Shown here one piece after another: positions 17,376 through 25,594 of a DNA stretch of 64,000 nucleotides. The stretch covers positions 13,002 through 77,001 of the forward strand of contig DHON01000112.1 in NCBI GenBank assembly GCA_002409965.1. Direction: 5' to 3'. This DNA is from Firmicutes bacterium UBA5389 (GTDB lineage Bacteria > Bacillota > DTU025). Position numbers and translations under genes: made by a program. Each line of letters opens with the position of its first letter. Within the stretch, counting starts at the first letter, position 1. The notes beneath the pieces were generated by a model. The model was not told the DNA's origin. It ran no database searches and saw only the letters and a program-made list of their open reading frames with translations.

Positions 17376-17777
17376 CTATTCGCGTTCGCACAGCTCAACC
17401 AGAACACCGCCGGTGGACTTGGGGTGCAGGAATGCGATGCGCGCTCCTCCCGCCCCGTAGCGAGGTTTCTCGTCGATGAGACGTACTCCCTTCTGCCTCA
17501 TCCGCTCGAGCGCCTCGTCGATGTCGTCTACTCTGAGTGCGATGTGCTGCATGCCTTGGCCACGCTTCTCAATGAACTTGGCGATCGGGCCTTCCGGATC
17601 AGTGGACTCCAGGAGTTCGATCTCTGTGTCGCCCACCGGCAGAAACGCCACCCGAACCTTCTGCTCCTCCACGACCTCCGTGCCGTGCAGCTTGAGCCCC
17701 AGCACCTCGGTGTAGATCTTGAGCGCTTCCTCCAGATTGGATACTGCCACGCCAATATGATCGACCTTACGGACCAC
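17376..17777 (-). CDS. mce: Methylmalonyl-CoA epimerase
   Basis: 133 residues, a two-module glyoxalase-fold (VOC) protein. VDHIGVAVSNLEEALKIY opens the first module; QHIALRVDDIDEALERMR opens the second; HPKSTGGVLVELCE closes it. The metal ligands (His in DHIGVAV, His in QHIAL, Glu in VELCE) are present. It interconverts (R)- and (S)-methylmalonyl-CoA, linking the mutase product to the decarboxylase. It follows meaB by 28 bases on the same strand. Confidence 0.95.
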   Translation of the reverse strand: MVRKVDHIGVAVSNLEEALKIYTEVLGLKLHGTEVVEEQKVRVAFLPVGDTEIELLESTDPEGPIAKFIEKRGQGMQHIALRVDDIDEALERMRQKGVRLIDEKPRYGAGGARIAFLHPKSTGGVLVELCERE

Positions 17778-17805
17778 GACTACCCCTCCCCAGCATAAGC
17801 AGATG

Positions 17806-18828
17806 TCAGCTGACTACCAGTTCACGCAGGTCCCGACCGGCAGCATACGGGTCTATCTCCCTGCGTGCCACCTTCCAGGCCAACCCCTCCGCTGCCCCGA
17901 GCGTCCGCGCATCATCGGCAAGCCCCCTCCAGATCAGATCGGACGCGATCTTCATAGTCTCCGACCTGGCGCGCCGGAATCGCCGCTCGACCAGGGCGTT
18001 GTCGGTCACGAGGCACCGCATGTGCGCATCGCACGCTTCGCATACCTCCGCCACGCCTTCGCCGGATTCAGCCATGGTCTGCAGGATGGGCGGATGCCAC
18101 GCATTGGCTGCGATGGCAGCGGTCGCCGTGGCCGTGGCAGTCGCCGCAGCCATCGCAGTCGCCGGCCCATGATGCCCCGAGTACTTGCCGGCCAGATCGA
18201 GCGACATGCGTATCTCCGCCACAACTCTCTCCACGCCCGGCCGGTCCTTCTTGTTGACCACGAACACGTCGCCGATCTCCATGACGCCGGCCTTGATGAC
18301 CTGAATATCGTCGCCGAGCCCGGGCACCTGTACAAGAGCCACCGTATCGGCAAGCGATGCGATCTCCACCTCTGACTGGCCGACCCCCACAGTCTCAATG
18401 ACCACGTAATCGTAGCCGGCGGCATCGAGCACATCGACCACGCCCGATGTTGCCCGCGACAGGCCGCCCAGATGCCCGCGGGTGCCCATGCTTCTGATGA
18501 ACACGCCGTTGTCCAGCGAGTGGCGCTGCATGCGCAACCTGTCGCCCAAGAGGGCGCCGCCAGTGAACGGACTAGTGGGATCGACTGCCACAATCCCAAC
18601 CGTCTTGCCTCGACTCCGGTATTCGGCGGCTATCTTGTCAACGAGCGTGCTCTTGCCGGATCCAGGCGGGCCGGTAATGCCGATCACGTGGGCTCTGCCT
18701 GTGCGCGGGTATATCGCTGCGTACACATCCTCGAACCCAGCACGCCGGTCTTCTACGATGGATATGAGCCGAGAAACTGCGCGGACCTCGCGTGATAGCG
18801 CCCGGCTCACGATCTCCTGCCAATCCAT
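17806..18828 (-). CDS. meaB: Methylmalonyl-CoA mutase-associated GTPase MeaB
   Basis: 340 residues of the MeaB/ArgK G3E GTPase group. GITGPPGSGKSTLVDK (P-loop, about residue 52), VDPTSPFTGGALLGDR, YVVIETVGVGQSEVE and FVVNKKDRPG are all present. It protects and reloads the B12 cofactor of the mutase. Between about residues 224 and 248 an Ala/Thr run (AMAAATATATATAAIAA) is inserted in a loop, encoded by an imperfect triplet repeat near 18105-18168; it is unusual for the family but does not touch the GTP motifs. It lies eight bases after the mutase small subunit. Confidence 0.95.
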   Translation of the reverse strand: MDWQEIVSRALSREVRAVSRLISIVEDRRAGFEDVYAAIYPRTGRAHVIGITGPPGSGKSTLVDKIAAEYRSRGKTVGIVAVDPTSPFTGGALLGDRLRMQRHSLDNGVFIRSMGTRGHLGGLSRATSGVVDVLDAAGYDYVVIETVGVGQSEVEIASLADTVALVQVPGLGDDIQVIKAGVMEIGDVFVVNKKDRPGVERVVAEIRMSLDLAGKYSGHHGPATAMAAATATATATAAIAANAWHPPILQTMAESGEGVAEVCEACDAHMRCLVTDNALVERRFRRARSETMKIASDLIWRGLADDARTLGAAEGLAWKVARREIDPYAAGRDLRELVVS

Positions 18829-18836
18829 GTCGATGC

Positions 18837-19241
18837 CTACCTCTTGATGTTCTCACGTATGAACTTGACTGTATCGCCAGTCGAGGTCCCGGGGGTGAAA
18901 ACCGCTGCTATGCCGCACTCCTGGAGGCCGGGAATATCCTCATCGGGTATGATCCCGCCGCCAACCACCAGCACATCGTCGGCTCCCCGTTCGCGCAGCA
19001 GTTGCGTCACTCTGGGGAACAAGTAGTTGTGGGCCCCCGAGAGAATGGACATGGCTACGACATCCACGTCCTCCTGAATGGCAGCCGCCACAATCTGCTC
19101 CGGCGTCTGCCGAAGCCCTGTGTATATCACTTCCATGCCAGCGTCGCGCAGGGCGCGCGCGACTACCTTCGCGCCCCGGTCATGCCCGTCAAGGCCGGGC
19201 TTGGCGACGAGGACTCTGATCTTCCTGCCCTCATCCATCAT
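18837..19241 (-). CDS. mcmB: Methylmalonyl-CoA mutase small subunit (B12-binding)
   Basis: About 134 residues. The B12-binding signature KPGLDGHDRGAKVV has the DxHxxG with the axial histidine; MSILSGAHN and GGGIIPDED are the later conserved loops. It is a free-standing cobalamin domain, as in many Firmicutes and archaea, pairing with the separate large subunit. The start is the first of two tandem ATGs after GGGGGAG; a longer reading would overlap the large-subunit gene. It sits 16 bases after that gene. Confidence 0.93.
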   Translation of the reverse strand: MMDEGRKIRVLVAKPGLDGHDRGAKVVARALRDAGMEVIYTGLRQTPEQIVAAAIQEDVDVVAMSILSGAHNYLFPRVTQLLRERGADDVLVVGGGIIPDEDIPGLQECGIAAVFTPGTSTGDTVKFIRENIKR

Positions 19242-19257
19242 GTCGCTCTCCCCCTTC

Positions 19258-20925
19258 CTAGTAGGCCACCGTGGGCTTGTACTCGCCGAATACATCGCGC
19301 AAAACGCCGCACATCTCGCCAAGCGTGGCGTATGCCCTCACAGCGTCCAGAATGTGCGGCATCAGATTGTCGGACCCCTCCGCCGCTCGCTTGAGCGCCG
19401 CAAGACTCGCCTCAACGGTTGCACCGTCCCGCTTTGCCCTCAGTTCCTCCAGTTTCCTGCACTGCAGGTCTCCCACGGCCGGGTCGACCTTGAGAAGGCC
19501 GCTTGGCCGCTCCTCTTCTATTTGGAAATCGTTGAGCCCCACTATTTTTCGCTGGCCCGACTCTATTTCCATCTGGTAACGGTACGCGCTCTCCTCGATC
19601 TCGGCCTGGATGAACCCGCGTTCGATGGCTGCCGGGGCGCCGCCGATCTCGTCGATCCTCTGGATGTAGTCCGCCGCTTTCTGCTCGATCTCGTCGGTCA
19701 GCGCCTCGATATAGTAGGAACCTGCAAGCGGATCGACAGTGTCGGCTACGCCGCTTTCATACGCGATGATCTGCTGGGTTCTGAGAGCGATGCGCACCGA
19801 ATCCTGCGATGGAAGCGCCAGCGCCTCATCGCGGGAGTTGGTGTGGAGCGACTGGGTGCTTCCAAGCACCGCCGCGAGCGCCTGCAAAGTCACCCTGACG
19901 ATGTTGTTGTCGGGCTGCTGAGCCGTGAGTGTGCACCCTGCAGTCTGGGTGTGGAACCGAAGTTGCATCGACTTGCGATCCTTGGCCCCGAATCTGTCGC
20001 GCATGATCCGTGCCCAAAGTCTCCTGGCCGCCCTGAACTTGGCCACTTCCTCAAATAAGTCGTTGTGGGCGTTGAAGAAGAACGAGAGCCTGGGTCCGAA
20101 ATCGTCCACGTCTAGGCCTGCATCGATCGCGGCCTTCACATATGCGATTCCATCCGCTAAAGTGAACGCCACCTCCTGAACTGCAGTGGCCCCGGCTTCC
20201 CTGATATGGTAGCCGCTGATGCTGATCGTGTTCCACCTCGGCACGTTCTTGGAGCAGTACTCGAAGATGTTCGTGATCAGCCTCATAGACTGCTTCGGAG
20301 GGTATATGTAGGTACCTCGAGCAGCATATTCCTTGAGGATATCGTTCTGAATCGTGCCGTTGAGCTTGTCGGCGGGCACGCCCTGCTTCTCGGCGACGGC
20401 AATGTACATCGCAAGAAGCATTGAAGCGGGCGCGTTGATCGTCATCGACGTGGAGACCTTGTTCAGGGGTATACCGTCGAATAGAGTCTCCATGTCGGCC
20501 AGGGAATCGATGGCCACGCCCACCTTCCCCACTTCGCCTGCGGAGAGCTCATGATCGGAATCGTACCCGATCTGCGTGGGCAGGTCGAACGCCACCGACA
20601 GACCGGTCTGCCCCTGCTCCAAAAGGTACTTGTAGCGCCTGTTCGATTCCTCCGCAGTCGCGAATCCTGCATACTGCCTCATGGTCCAGAATCGACCGCG
20701 GTACATCGTGGGCTGGACACCGCGGGTGTACGGGTACTCACCCGGAAAGCCGAGGTCATCGAGGTAATCGATGCGCTCGACGTCGAGAGGCGTGTACAGC
20801 GGTTTGACCTCTATCCCAGAGCTGCCCTCAAACCTCTCTCTGCGCTCAGGGAATCTGGCGCAAGCCTTCCCATACGTGCCGCTCTTCCAGCGACCATACT
20901 CGCCCTTGAGATCCCCCTGGTTCAA
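19258..20925 (-). CDS. mcmA: Methylmalonyl-CoA mutase large (catalytic) subunit
   Basis: 555 residues, the usual length for the stand-alone catalytic subunit. YPYTRGVQPTMYRGRFWTMR, QYAGFATAEESNRRYKYLL, GLSVAFDLPTQIGYDSDH and the later GCTLTAQQPDNNIVRV are diagnostic. It interconverts succinyl-CoA and (R)-methylmalonyl-CoA with the B12 subunit. It is the first gene of a minus-strand operon (mcmA, mcmB, meaB, mce, secreted protein) that faces the decarboxylase operon. Isobutyryl-CoA mutase is an alternative in principle, but the neighbours favour methylmalonyl-CoA. Confidence 0.95.
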   Translation of the reverse strand: MNQGDLKGEYGRWKSGTYGKACARFPERRERFEGSSGIEVKPLYTPLDVERIDYLDDLGFPGEYPYTRGVQPTMYRGRFWTMRQYAGFATAEESNRRYKYLLEQGQTGLSVAFDLPTQIGYDSDHELSAGEVGKVGVAIDSLADMETLFDGIPLNKVSTSMTINAPASMLLAMYIAVAEKQGVPADKLNGTIQNDILKEYAARGTYIYPPKQSMRLITNIFEYCSKNVPRWNTISISGYHIREAGATAVQEVAFTLADGIAYVKAAIDAGLDVDDFGPRLSFFFNAHNDLFEEVAKFRAARRLWARIMRDRFGAKDRKSMQLRFHTQTAGCTLTAQQPDNNIVRVTLQALAAVLGSTQSLHTNSRDEALALPSQDSVRIALRTQQIIAYESGVADTVDPLAGSYYIEALTDEIEQKAADYIQRIDEIGGAPAAIERGFIQAEIEESAYRYQMEIESGQRKIVGLNDFQIEEERPSGLLKVDPAVGDLQCRKLEELRAKRDGATVEASLAALKRAAEGSDNLMPHILDAVRAYATLGEMCGVLRDVFGEYKPTVAY

Positions 20926-21039
20926 TGTAGTAATCCCTCCAAATGCAAACGATCCTGTGCAATATTCAACACAAACCCGAAATTACCTCTTGTCCACCCT
21001 GTGACCGGCTCATCCCTCCTCACCCTTGTGCGCGGCGAT

Positions 21040-23238
21040 TCAATCAAACCGCCTTAGCCTGAGCGAGTTCGACACCACCGATACAGAACTCGCGGCCATG
21101 GCTGCGCCGGCGTATACCGGCGGCATCACGCCGAGGGCGGCCAATGGAATGCCGATGGCATTGTAGATGAACGCCCAGAAAAGGTTCTGCTTGATGATCC
21201 CGAGCGTGGCTCTTGACAGCCTGATCGCGCTGGGCAGTCTCTGCAATCCCCCCACTATAGTTATGTCCGCGGCCTCCATCGCGATGTCTGTACCCGTGCT
21301 CATGGCGATCCCCACGTCCGCAGTAGCCAGAGCGGGGGCATCGTTGATGCCGTCTCCTACCATGGCAACGGCCAGGCCGCGGCGCTTCAGCAGCGCTACA
21401 TGGTCGGCCTTGGCATTGGGCAGTACCTCGGCCATTACATGATCATCGGGCACTCCCACCTGGCGCGCGATAGCCGCTGCAGTGCGAGGATTGTCGCCGG
21501 TGATCATGTACACCTCGAGCCCCAGTCCGAACAGGTCGGCGACAACCCCGGCGGATTCCGGGCGGAGTTGATCGGCAATCCCGTACACAGCTGCAATGGC
21601 GCCGTCCACCGCCTGGGCAACGGCAGTCTCTCCCCGCTCCTCCATGCGTTCAAGGGAGCTCACGGCGCTTGCCCCAAGGCTAACCCCGAGTTCCGACATG
21701 AAACTGAGCGTTCCCACGGCCACCTGATGACCGTCTACCTGCGCCAACACTCCCCGACCGGGCACACTGCGGAAGTCCGTCGGCATGGGCACATCCAGCC
21801 TCTGTCGAACGGCCTCCTCCACGATCGCCTTGCCCAGTGGGTGCTCCGATCCCCATTCGGCAGCTGCAGCCAACCTCAGAGCTTCCCTGGGCCCCAACGA
21901 CAGAACAGCCCTGTAGCCCACCACTGAAGGCATTCCCCGGGTCAGTGTACCCGTCTTGTCGAGAATCACTGCGTCGACCCGGCTCAGCCTCTCCAGGTGT
22001 TCCCCGCCGCGTATGAGCACTCCAAGTTCAGCCCCGCGCCCCGTGGCGACCATTATCCCCGTGGGTGTAGCCAGCCCAAGCGCACACGGGCATGCAACCA
22101 CTAGAACGGAAGCGGCATTCACCAGAGCCTGTGCGACGCCTGCGCCCGCCAGGCGCCAACCCACGAAAGCAGCCACTGCAATAGCCAGAACTGCCGGGAC
22201 GAAGTATGAAGCTGCAACATCCGCTAGCCGCTGTATCGGGGCCTTGCTGCCCTGGGCCTGCTCGACCAAGCGTACTATGTGCGCCAGCGCAGTGTCGGCC
22301 CCCACGCGCGTGGCTTGCACCTTGAACATGCCCTGCTGGTTCACTGTTCCCCCGGCGACCATATCTCCGGGTTCCTTGTCGACAGGGATACTCTCGCCAG
22401 TGAGCATAGACTCGTCTATGGATGTGTGGCCCTCGATGATCTCTCCGTCAACGGGCACGCGCTCGCCGGGCCTGACGACCACCACTTCGCCGGGGGCGAC
22501 ATCCTCGACCGGCACCGCCGCCTCGCTCTCTCCCCGCATAACCGTGGCTGTGCGCGGGGTCAGCGATGCCAGCTTGCGTATGGCCTCGCTCGCTCTTCCC
22601 TTTGCGCCGCGCTCAAGGTTCTTCCCCAGCAGCACCAGGGTGATCACCACTGCAGCCGCCTCGTAGTGGACCGCGCCTTCCGCAAAGAACGTGTTGACCA
22701 CGCTCAAAGCGTAGGCAGTGCCAGTGCCCAGAGCCACAAGCACATCCATATTCGCCCCGCCGTGCGTCAAGGTCCGATAGGCACTGACGTAGAAGCGCGA
22801 ACCCGGTAACAGCACAACCGGGGTGGCCAGCACAAACCCGATCACAGGGTTCATCAGGAACATGAGCGAATGAACTCCGGCGAGCTCCGCCACCATGCCG
22901 ATGACCATCGGAAGACTGAGAGCCGCGCTCAGGTAGAACATGCTCCAATCTCTAGTCATGACGGCCTGCCGCATGGCCTCGTCCTCGCGCCGATCCTCCT
23001 CGCCCCGGTCGCGGACAAGCTCTTGCGCGCCGTACCCAGCATCCTCCACGATTCTCCGAATCTGGCCGATGTCGATAACGTCGGGGTCATACAGCACCCG
23101 AGCGGTCCCCGATGCCAAGTTTACATTGGCGTCCATAATCCCGGGTTCCTTCTTGAGCGCGCGCTCGACGCGCGCGGAGCACGCCGCGCACGACATCCCA
23201 GCCACCGCCAGGTCCACTGAATGCGTCTCATCTGTCAT
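21040..23238 (-). CDS. copA: Copper-translocating P1B-type ATPase
   Basis: 732 residues from the ATG after GGAGGTGA. An N-terminal heavy-metal domain with GMSCAACSARVE, the actuator LTGESIPV, the membrane metal site ACPCALGLATPTG, the phosphorylation site ILDKTGTLTRG, the SEHPLGKA loop and MVGDGINDAPAL are all present in the Cu(I) ATPase order. It exports Cu(I) across the membrane. The open frame continues 256 codons upstream, but that stretch is only the antisense of the neighbouring repeat gene. The gene is divergent from the Pro/Cys/Met protein at 23437, sharing a 198-base intergenic region. Confidence 0.95.
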   Translation of the reverse strand: MTDETHSVDLAVAGMSCAACSARVERALKKEPGIMDANVNLASGTARVLYDPDVIDIGQIRRIVEDAGYGAQELVRDRGEEDRREDEAMRQAVMTRDWSMFYLSAALSLPMVIGMVAELAGVHSLMFLMNPVIGFVLATPVVLLPGSRFYVSAYRTLTHGGANMDVLVALGTGTAYALSVVNTFFAEGAVHYEAAAVVITLVLLGKNLERGAKGRASEAIRKLASLTPRTATVMRGESEAAVPVEDVAPGEVVVVRPGERVPVDGEIIEGHTSIDESMLTGESIPVDKEPGDMVAGGTVNQQGMFKVQATRVGADTALAHIVRLVEQAQGSKAPIQRLADVAASYFVPAVLAIAVAAFVGWRLAGAGVAQALVNAASVLVVACPCALGLATPTGIMVATGRGAELGVLIRGGEHLERLSRVDAVILDKTGTLTRGMPSVVGYRAVLSLGPREALRLAAAAEWGSEHPLGKAIVEEAVRQRLDVPMPTDFRSVPGRGVLAQVDGHQVAVGTLSFMSELGVSLGASAVSSLERMEERGETAVAQAVDGAIAAVYGIADQLRPESAGVVADLFGLGLEVYMITGDNPRTAAAIARQVGVPDDHVMAEVLPNAKADHVALLKRRGLAVAMVGDGINDAPALATADVGIAMSTGTDIAMEAADITIVGGLQRLPSAIRLSRATLGIIKQNLFWAFIYNAIGIPLAALGVMPPVYAGAAMAASSVSVVSNSLRLRRFD

Positions 23239-23274
23239 GGGGGTCACCTCCAAGGCACTCGTCAGCTGCTGCGA

Positions 23275-23297
23275 ATGCCCAGCGTGTAGCTGGGCAT
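23275..23297 (-). promoter_or_regulatory. Perfect hairpin/operator-like repeat in the copA leader
   Basis: ATGCCCAGC and GCTGGGCAT flank the five-base spacer GTGTA. It lies 37-59 bases upstream of the copA start in the shared intergenic region and may be an RNA hairpin or a repressor site. No textbook CsoR or CopY box was matched exactly. Confidence 0.45.
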
Positions 23298-23436
23298 GGC
23301 GAAGTAGTTGGTCCGACTCGCGCCTCCGCCAAGAGCGGCAGAGCACGGAAGTGCCTGCGGCACGAGAACTTGACGGGGACGTCAGCAATATACTGCCATT
23401 GAACACGCGAGAACCCACACAACGAGGTGATACCAC

Positions 23437-24057
23437 GTGCTGCCTTCTAACGAATTCCTCAGCATGGTGCAGGACGCCTACGGAGACGAGATCGAAGGCG
23501 TCAACTCCTACAGCAGGATCGCCCAGGTAGCTCCCACAGAATGCCTGAAACGGGCGATCCTCGAAATCTGCGGCGACGAGTTGCGGCACGCGTCTTTCTT
23601 CGGAACCGTTCTCTGCTGTCTGCCGGTGGAGGCGGTCCAGCCAACTCCGACGCCGATGCCAGCGCCAATCCCGATGCCTTGTCCGATGCCTCCGCCTGAC
23701 ACGATGTGGCCGCCTGCTCAGCCTGCCCCGGTAGCGCCATGTCCGATGCCATGGCCGACGCCATGTCCGGGATCGGCAATGCCTGTGCCCACCCAGTACC
23801 CCACTCCGATGCCCGCGCCATGTCCGATGCCATGGCCGACGCCGATGCCTTGTCCTATGCCGTGTCCGATGCCTGCGCCAGTGATGCCGGCCCCGTGTCC
23901 GCCCTACTACCCGTATCCGCAGCCTCCGTGCCCTACGATGCCAGGACCGTGCCCAATGCCGCAAGTACCCGAGTTCCCTGAACCTCCGCCCGCGCCTGCG
24001 CCTCATCCGCCCGGCGGACCGTGCCTAGGATGCATACCCTCGCGAACTGAGGACTGA
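23437..24057 (+). CDS. Protein with ferritin-like N-terminus and Pro/Cys/Met-rich tail, divergent from copA
   Basis: 206 residues; GTG start 6 bases after GAGGTGA. Residues 1-66 look like a half ferritin-like bundle: DEIEGVNSYSRIA on one helix and EICGDELRHASFFG on the next, with E48 and H51 forming an ExxH motif, plus cysteines at 36, 45, 60 and 61. Residues 68-200 are a low-complexity run built on PCPMP, PWPTP and PAPCP units, so cysteine and methionine recur about every two to four residues. Thiol and thioether side chains of this density suit Cu(I) or other soft metals, and the gene faces copA. It has no signal peptide. Function is inference; surface or coat roles for Pro-rich proteins are also possible. 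I know no named family with this architecture. Confidence 0.75.
   Translation: MLPSNEFLSMVQDAYGDEIEGVNSYSRIAQVAPTECLKRAILEICGDELRHASFFGTVLCCLPVEAVQPTPTPMPAPIPMPCPMPPPDTMWPPAQPAPVAPCPMPWPTPCPGSAMPVPTQYPTPMPAPCPMPWPTPMPCPMPCPMPAPVMPAPCPPYYPYPQPPCPTMPGPCPMPQVPEFPEPPPAPAPHPPGGPCLGCIPSRTED
23734..23843 (+). repeat. 29-base in-frame direct repeat in the Pro/Cys/Met tail
   Basis: An identical 29-base sequence occurs at 23734-23762 and 23815-23843, 81 bases (27 codons) apart. Shorter copies of its CATGTCCGATGCC core occur around it. This shows the tail grew by in-frame duplication. Confidence 0.85.
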
Positions 24058-24115
24058 CCGTGCACTGACCCGGGCAAGAGCATGATCGCCCCAGTGCCGA
24101 GTCCTCCGGACACTC

Positions 24116-24161
24116 GAACCGTGGTCGTCTCTCGTCAGGCGCAACCACGGTTCAGTCTTTT
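24116..24161 (+). terminator. Intrinsic terminator after the Pro/Cys/Met gene
   Basis: Perfect 10-base arms GAACCGTGGT (24116-24125) and ACCACGGTTC (24144-24153) are followed by AGTCTTTT. It lies between this gene and the convergent PAP2 gene. Confidence 0.75.
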
Positions 24162-24167
24162 CCAACA

Positions 24168-24776
24168 TTACTCGGTGTCCAGCGCGAACAGGCGTAGCCG
24201 GCCCTCGGCAACCCAAGTGCCCACCCAAAGCCCGATACCGGCCCCGGCCACAACATCAGAAGGCCAGTGTACGCCGAGTTCAACCCGGCTCAGGCCTACG
24301 GCGACCGCAAGCCCGTAGAGTATGGGAGACCAGTCGGGATATCTGTGCGACAACACGGTAGCCATGGCGAACGCATTGGCGGTGTGGCCCGACGGCATCG
24401 AATGGTAATCGGGCGAAAGATTCGGACCGGTGAACCGCCCGTTCTCGCCGGGCACATACGGCCGGGCGCGACCGAAGCCTATCTTGAGCGCCTCCACAAC
24501 CCCCGCGGCGCCGGCGGTGGCATTGACCAGCATCTCCCCTACAGGCGGGTCGTATGCCAGGAATGCCGCGCCGAGCGCGAACGACGCGCCGGCGCCGCCG
24601 AGATGGGTTATCACCCGGGCTATACTTGTCCAGCCCGACTCCGGCATCGACCCTCCTGCCGCCGGCGCAACCGCCGGCCCGGCCACCTGAGCTAAAGGCA
24701 CGGCGGCAGCCGCCGGAGCCCTGCAAGAAATGCCGACCATAAGCGCAGCCACAGCCAGAGCAATTGCTTTGCTCAT
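24168..24776 (-). CDS. PAP2-family phosphatase, exported
   Basis: 202 residues with an N-terminal signal or anchor (AIALAVAALMVGISC). The three parts of the acid-phosphatase signature occur in order: KIGFGRARPY, PSGHTANAFA and SRVELGVHWPSDVVAG. Such enzymes act on lipid phosphates (undecaprenyl pyrophosphate, phosphatidate) at the outer face of the membrane. The cysteine ending the hydrophobic stretch (VGISC) could mark a lipoprotein. It overlaps the birA gene by four bases and ends the folate/biotin operon. Confidence 0.87.
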   Translation of the reverse strand: MSKAIALAVAALMVGISCRAPAAAAVPLAQVAGPAVAPAAGGSMPESGWTSIARVITHLGGAGASFALGAAFLAYDPPVGEMLVNATAGAAGVVEALKIGFGRARPYVPGENGRFTGPNLSPDYHSMPSGHTANAFAMATVLSHRYPDWSPILYGLAVAVGLSRVELGVHWPSDVVAGAGIGLWVGTWVAEGRLRLFALDTE

Positions 24777-25594
24777 CGGTCAGACACCTCTTCCGTCGAT
24801 CCTGCCGTTTCTGCCGAACCATATCCTATGGACACGTCGGCCGATGTGACCCTGACAGACTCGCCGGAGTCCTTCAACACCACCAGACCACCTTCCTCAT
24901 CCAGACGCACCGCCACCGCCTCGAACTGGCCCGACATGGCCTTCACCGTTATCCGACGGCCAATTGTGGCCCGCATAAGCCGCTCGGCCTCGTCCCTGAG
25001 CGATGCAGCGCCCACGGCCCCTTGATCGAGCAACGCGCGGCGATCCGCCAGCTCATCGAGGACCGCTTCCAGCAGCCGCTCGCGATCAGCCGCCGCTTCC
25101 GCCGCCGGCCCTGTCAGATGCTCGGCTAGCGCGGTGGCCACCGGCTCCAGTTCAGGCGGAAACCCGCCTTCAGGAAGATGAAGATTGATCCCCACTCCGA
25201 CCACGGCCCACTCGAGGCCGCCGTCCGCAGTTGACGCTTCTGCGAGCACGCCGCAGACCTTACGTCCGTCTATCAGCACATCGTTGGGCCACTTGAGATC
25301 CGCGCGCACGCCGGTGAGCTTGTCTATGGCACAAGCAACGGCAACGGCCGCCCCGATCCCCAGAAGGCCGGCGAGATTCGGCTCGAACTCGGGCCTGAAC
25401 ACTACCGAAAACCACAGCCCGAACTCCCCGCTCGACAGCCAGGATCTTCCCATTCGTCCACGGCCCGCCGTCTGTCGCCTGGCAACAATCACAGTGCCAT
25501 CGCCTGCTCCGCCTTCTGCGAGCGCCCTCGCCATGCGGTTTGTGGAATCGGTCTGTTCCACCTGCATGATGCTAAAACTCGGCTTCACTCTCAT
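24773..25594 (-). CDS. birA: Biotin--[acetyl-CoA-carboxylase] ligase
   Basis: 273 residues. QVEQTDSTNRMARALAE and the biotinyl-AMP loop GRGRMGRSWLS are diagnostic; LKWPNDVLIDGRKVCGVLAE follows, and the C-terminal SH3-like domain ends RVTSADVSIGYG. There is no N-terminal helix-turn-helix, so this is a monofunctional ligase rather than the repressor form. Its expected target in the window is MmdC. The start overlaps folB by 23 bases; an internal ATG nine codons on (MQVEQTD) would avoid the overlap. Confidence 0.93.
   Translation of the reverse strand: MRVKPSFSIMQVEQTDSTNRMARALAEGGAGDGTVIVARRQTAGRGRMGRSWLSSGEFGLWFSVVFRPEFEPNLAGLLGIGAAVAVACAIDKLTGVRADLKWPNDVLIDGRKVCGVLAEASTADGGLEWAVVGVGINLHLPEGGFPPELEPVATALAEHLTGPAAEAAADRERLLEAVLDELADRRALLDQGAVGAASLRDEAERLMRATIGRRITVKAMSGQFEAVAVRLDEEGGLVVLKDSGESVRVTSADVSIGYGSAETAGSTEEVSDR

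Noticed and set aside
19242..19322. Longer N-terminus for the mutase small subunit
   Set aside because: It would overlap the end of the large subunit; tandem ATGs with GGGGGAG give the expected 134-residue domain.
20926..21039. Cobalamin riboswitch before the B12-dependent mutase
   Set aside because: The 114-base gap is too short and lacks the conserved B12-box sequence.
23239..24006. N-terminal 256-residue extension of CopA rich in Arg and His
   Set aside because: It is the antisense of the Pro/Cys/Met gene repeats; a clear ATG with GGAGGTGA at 23238 gives a normal CopA.
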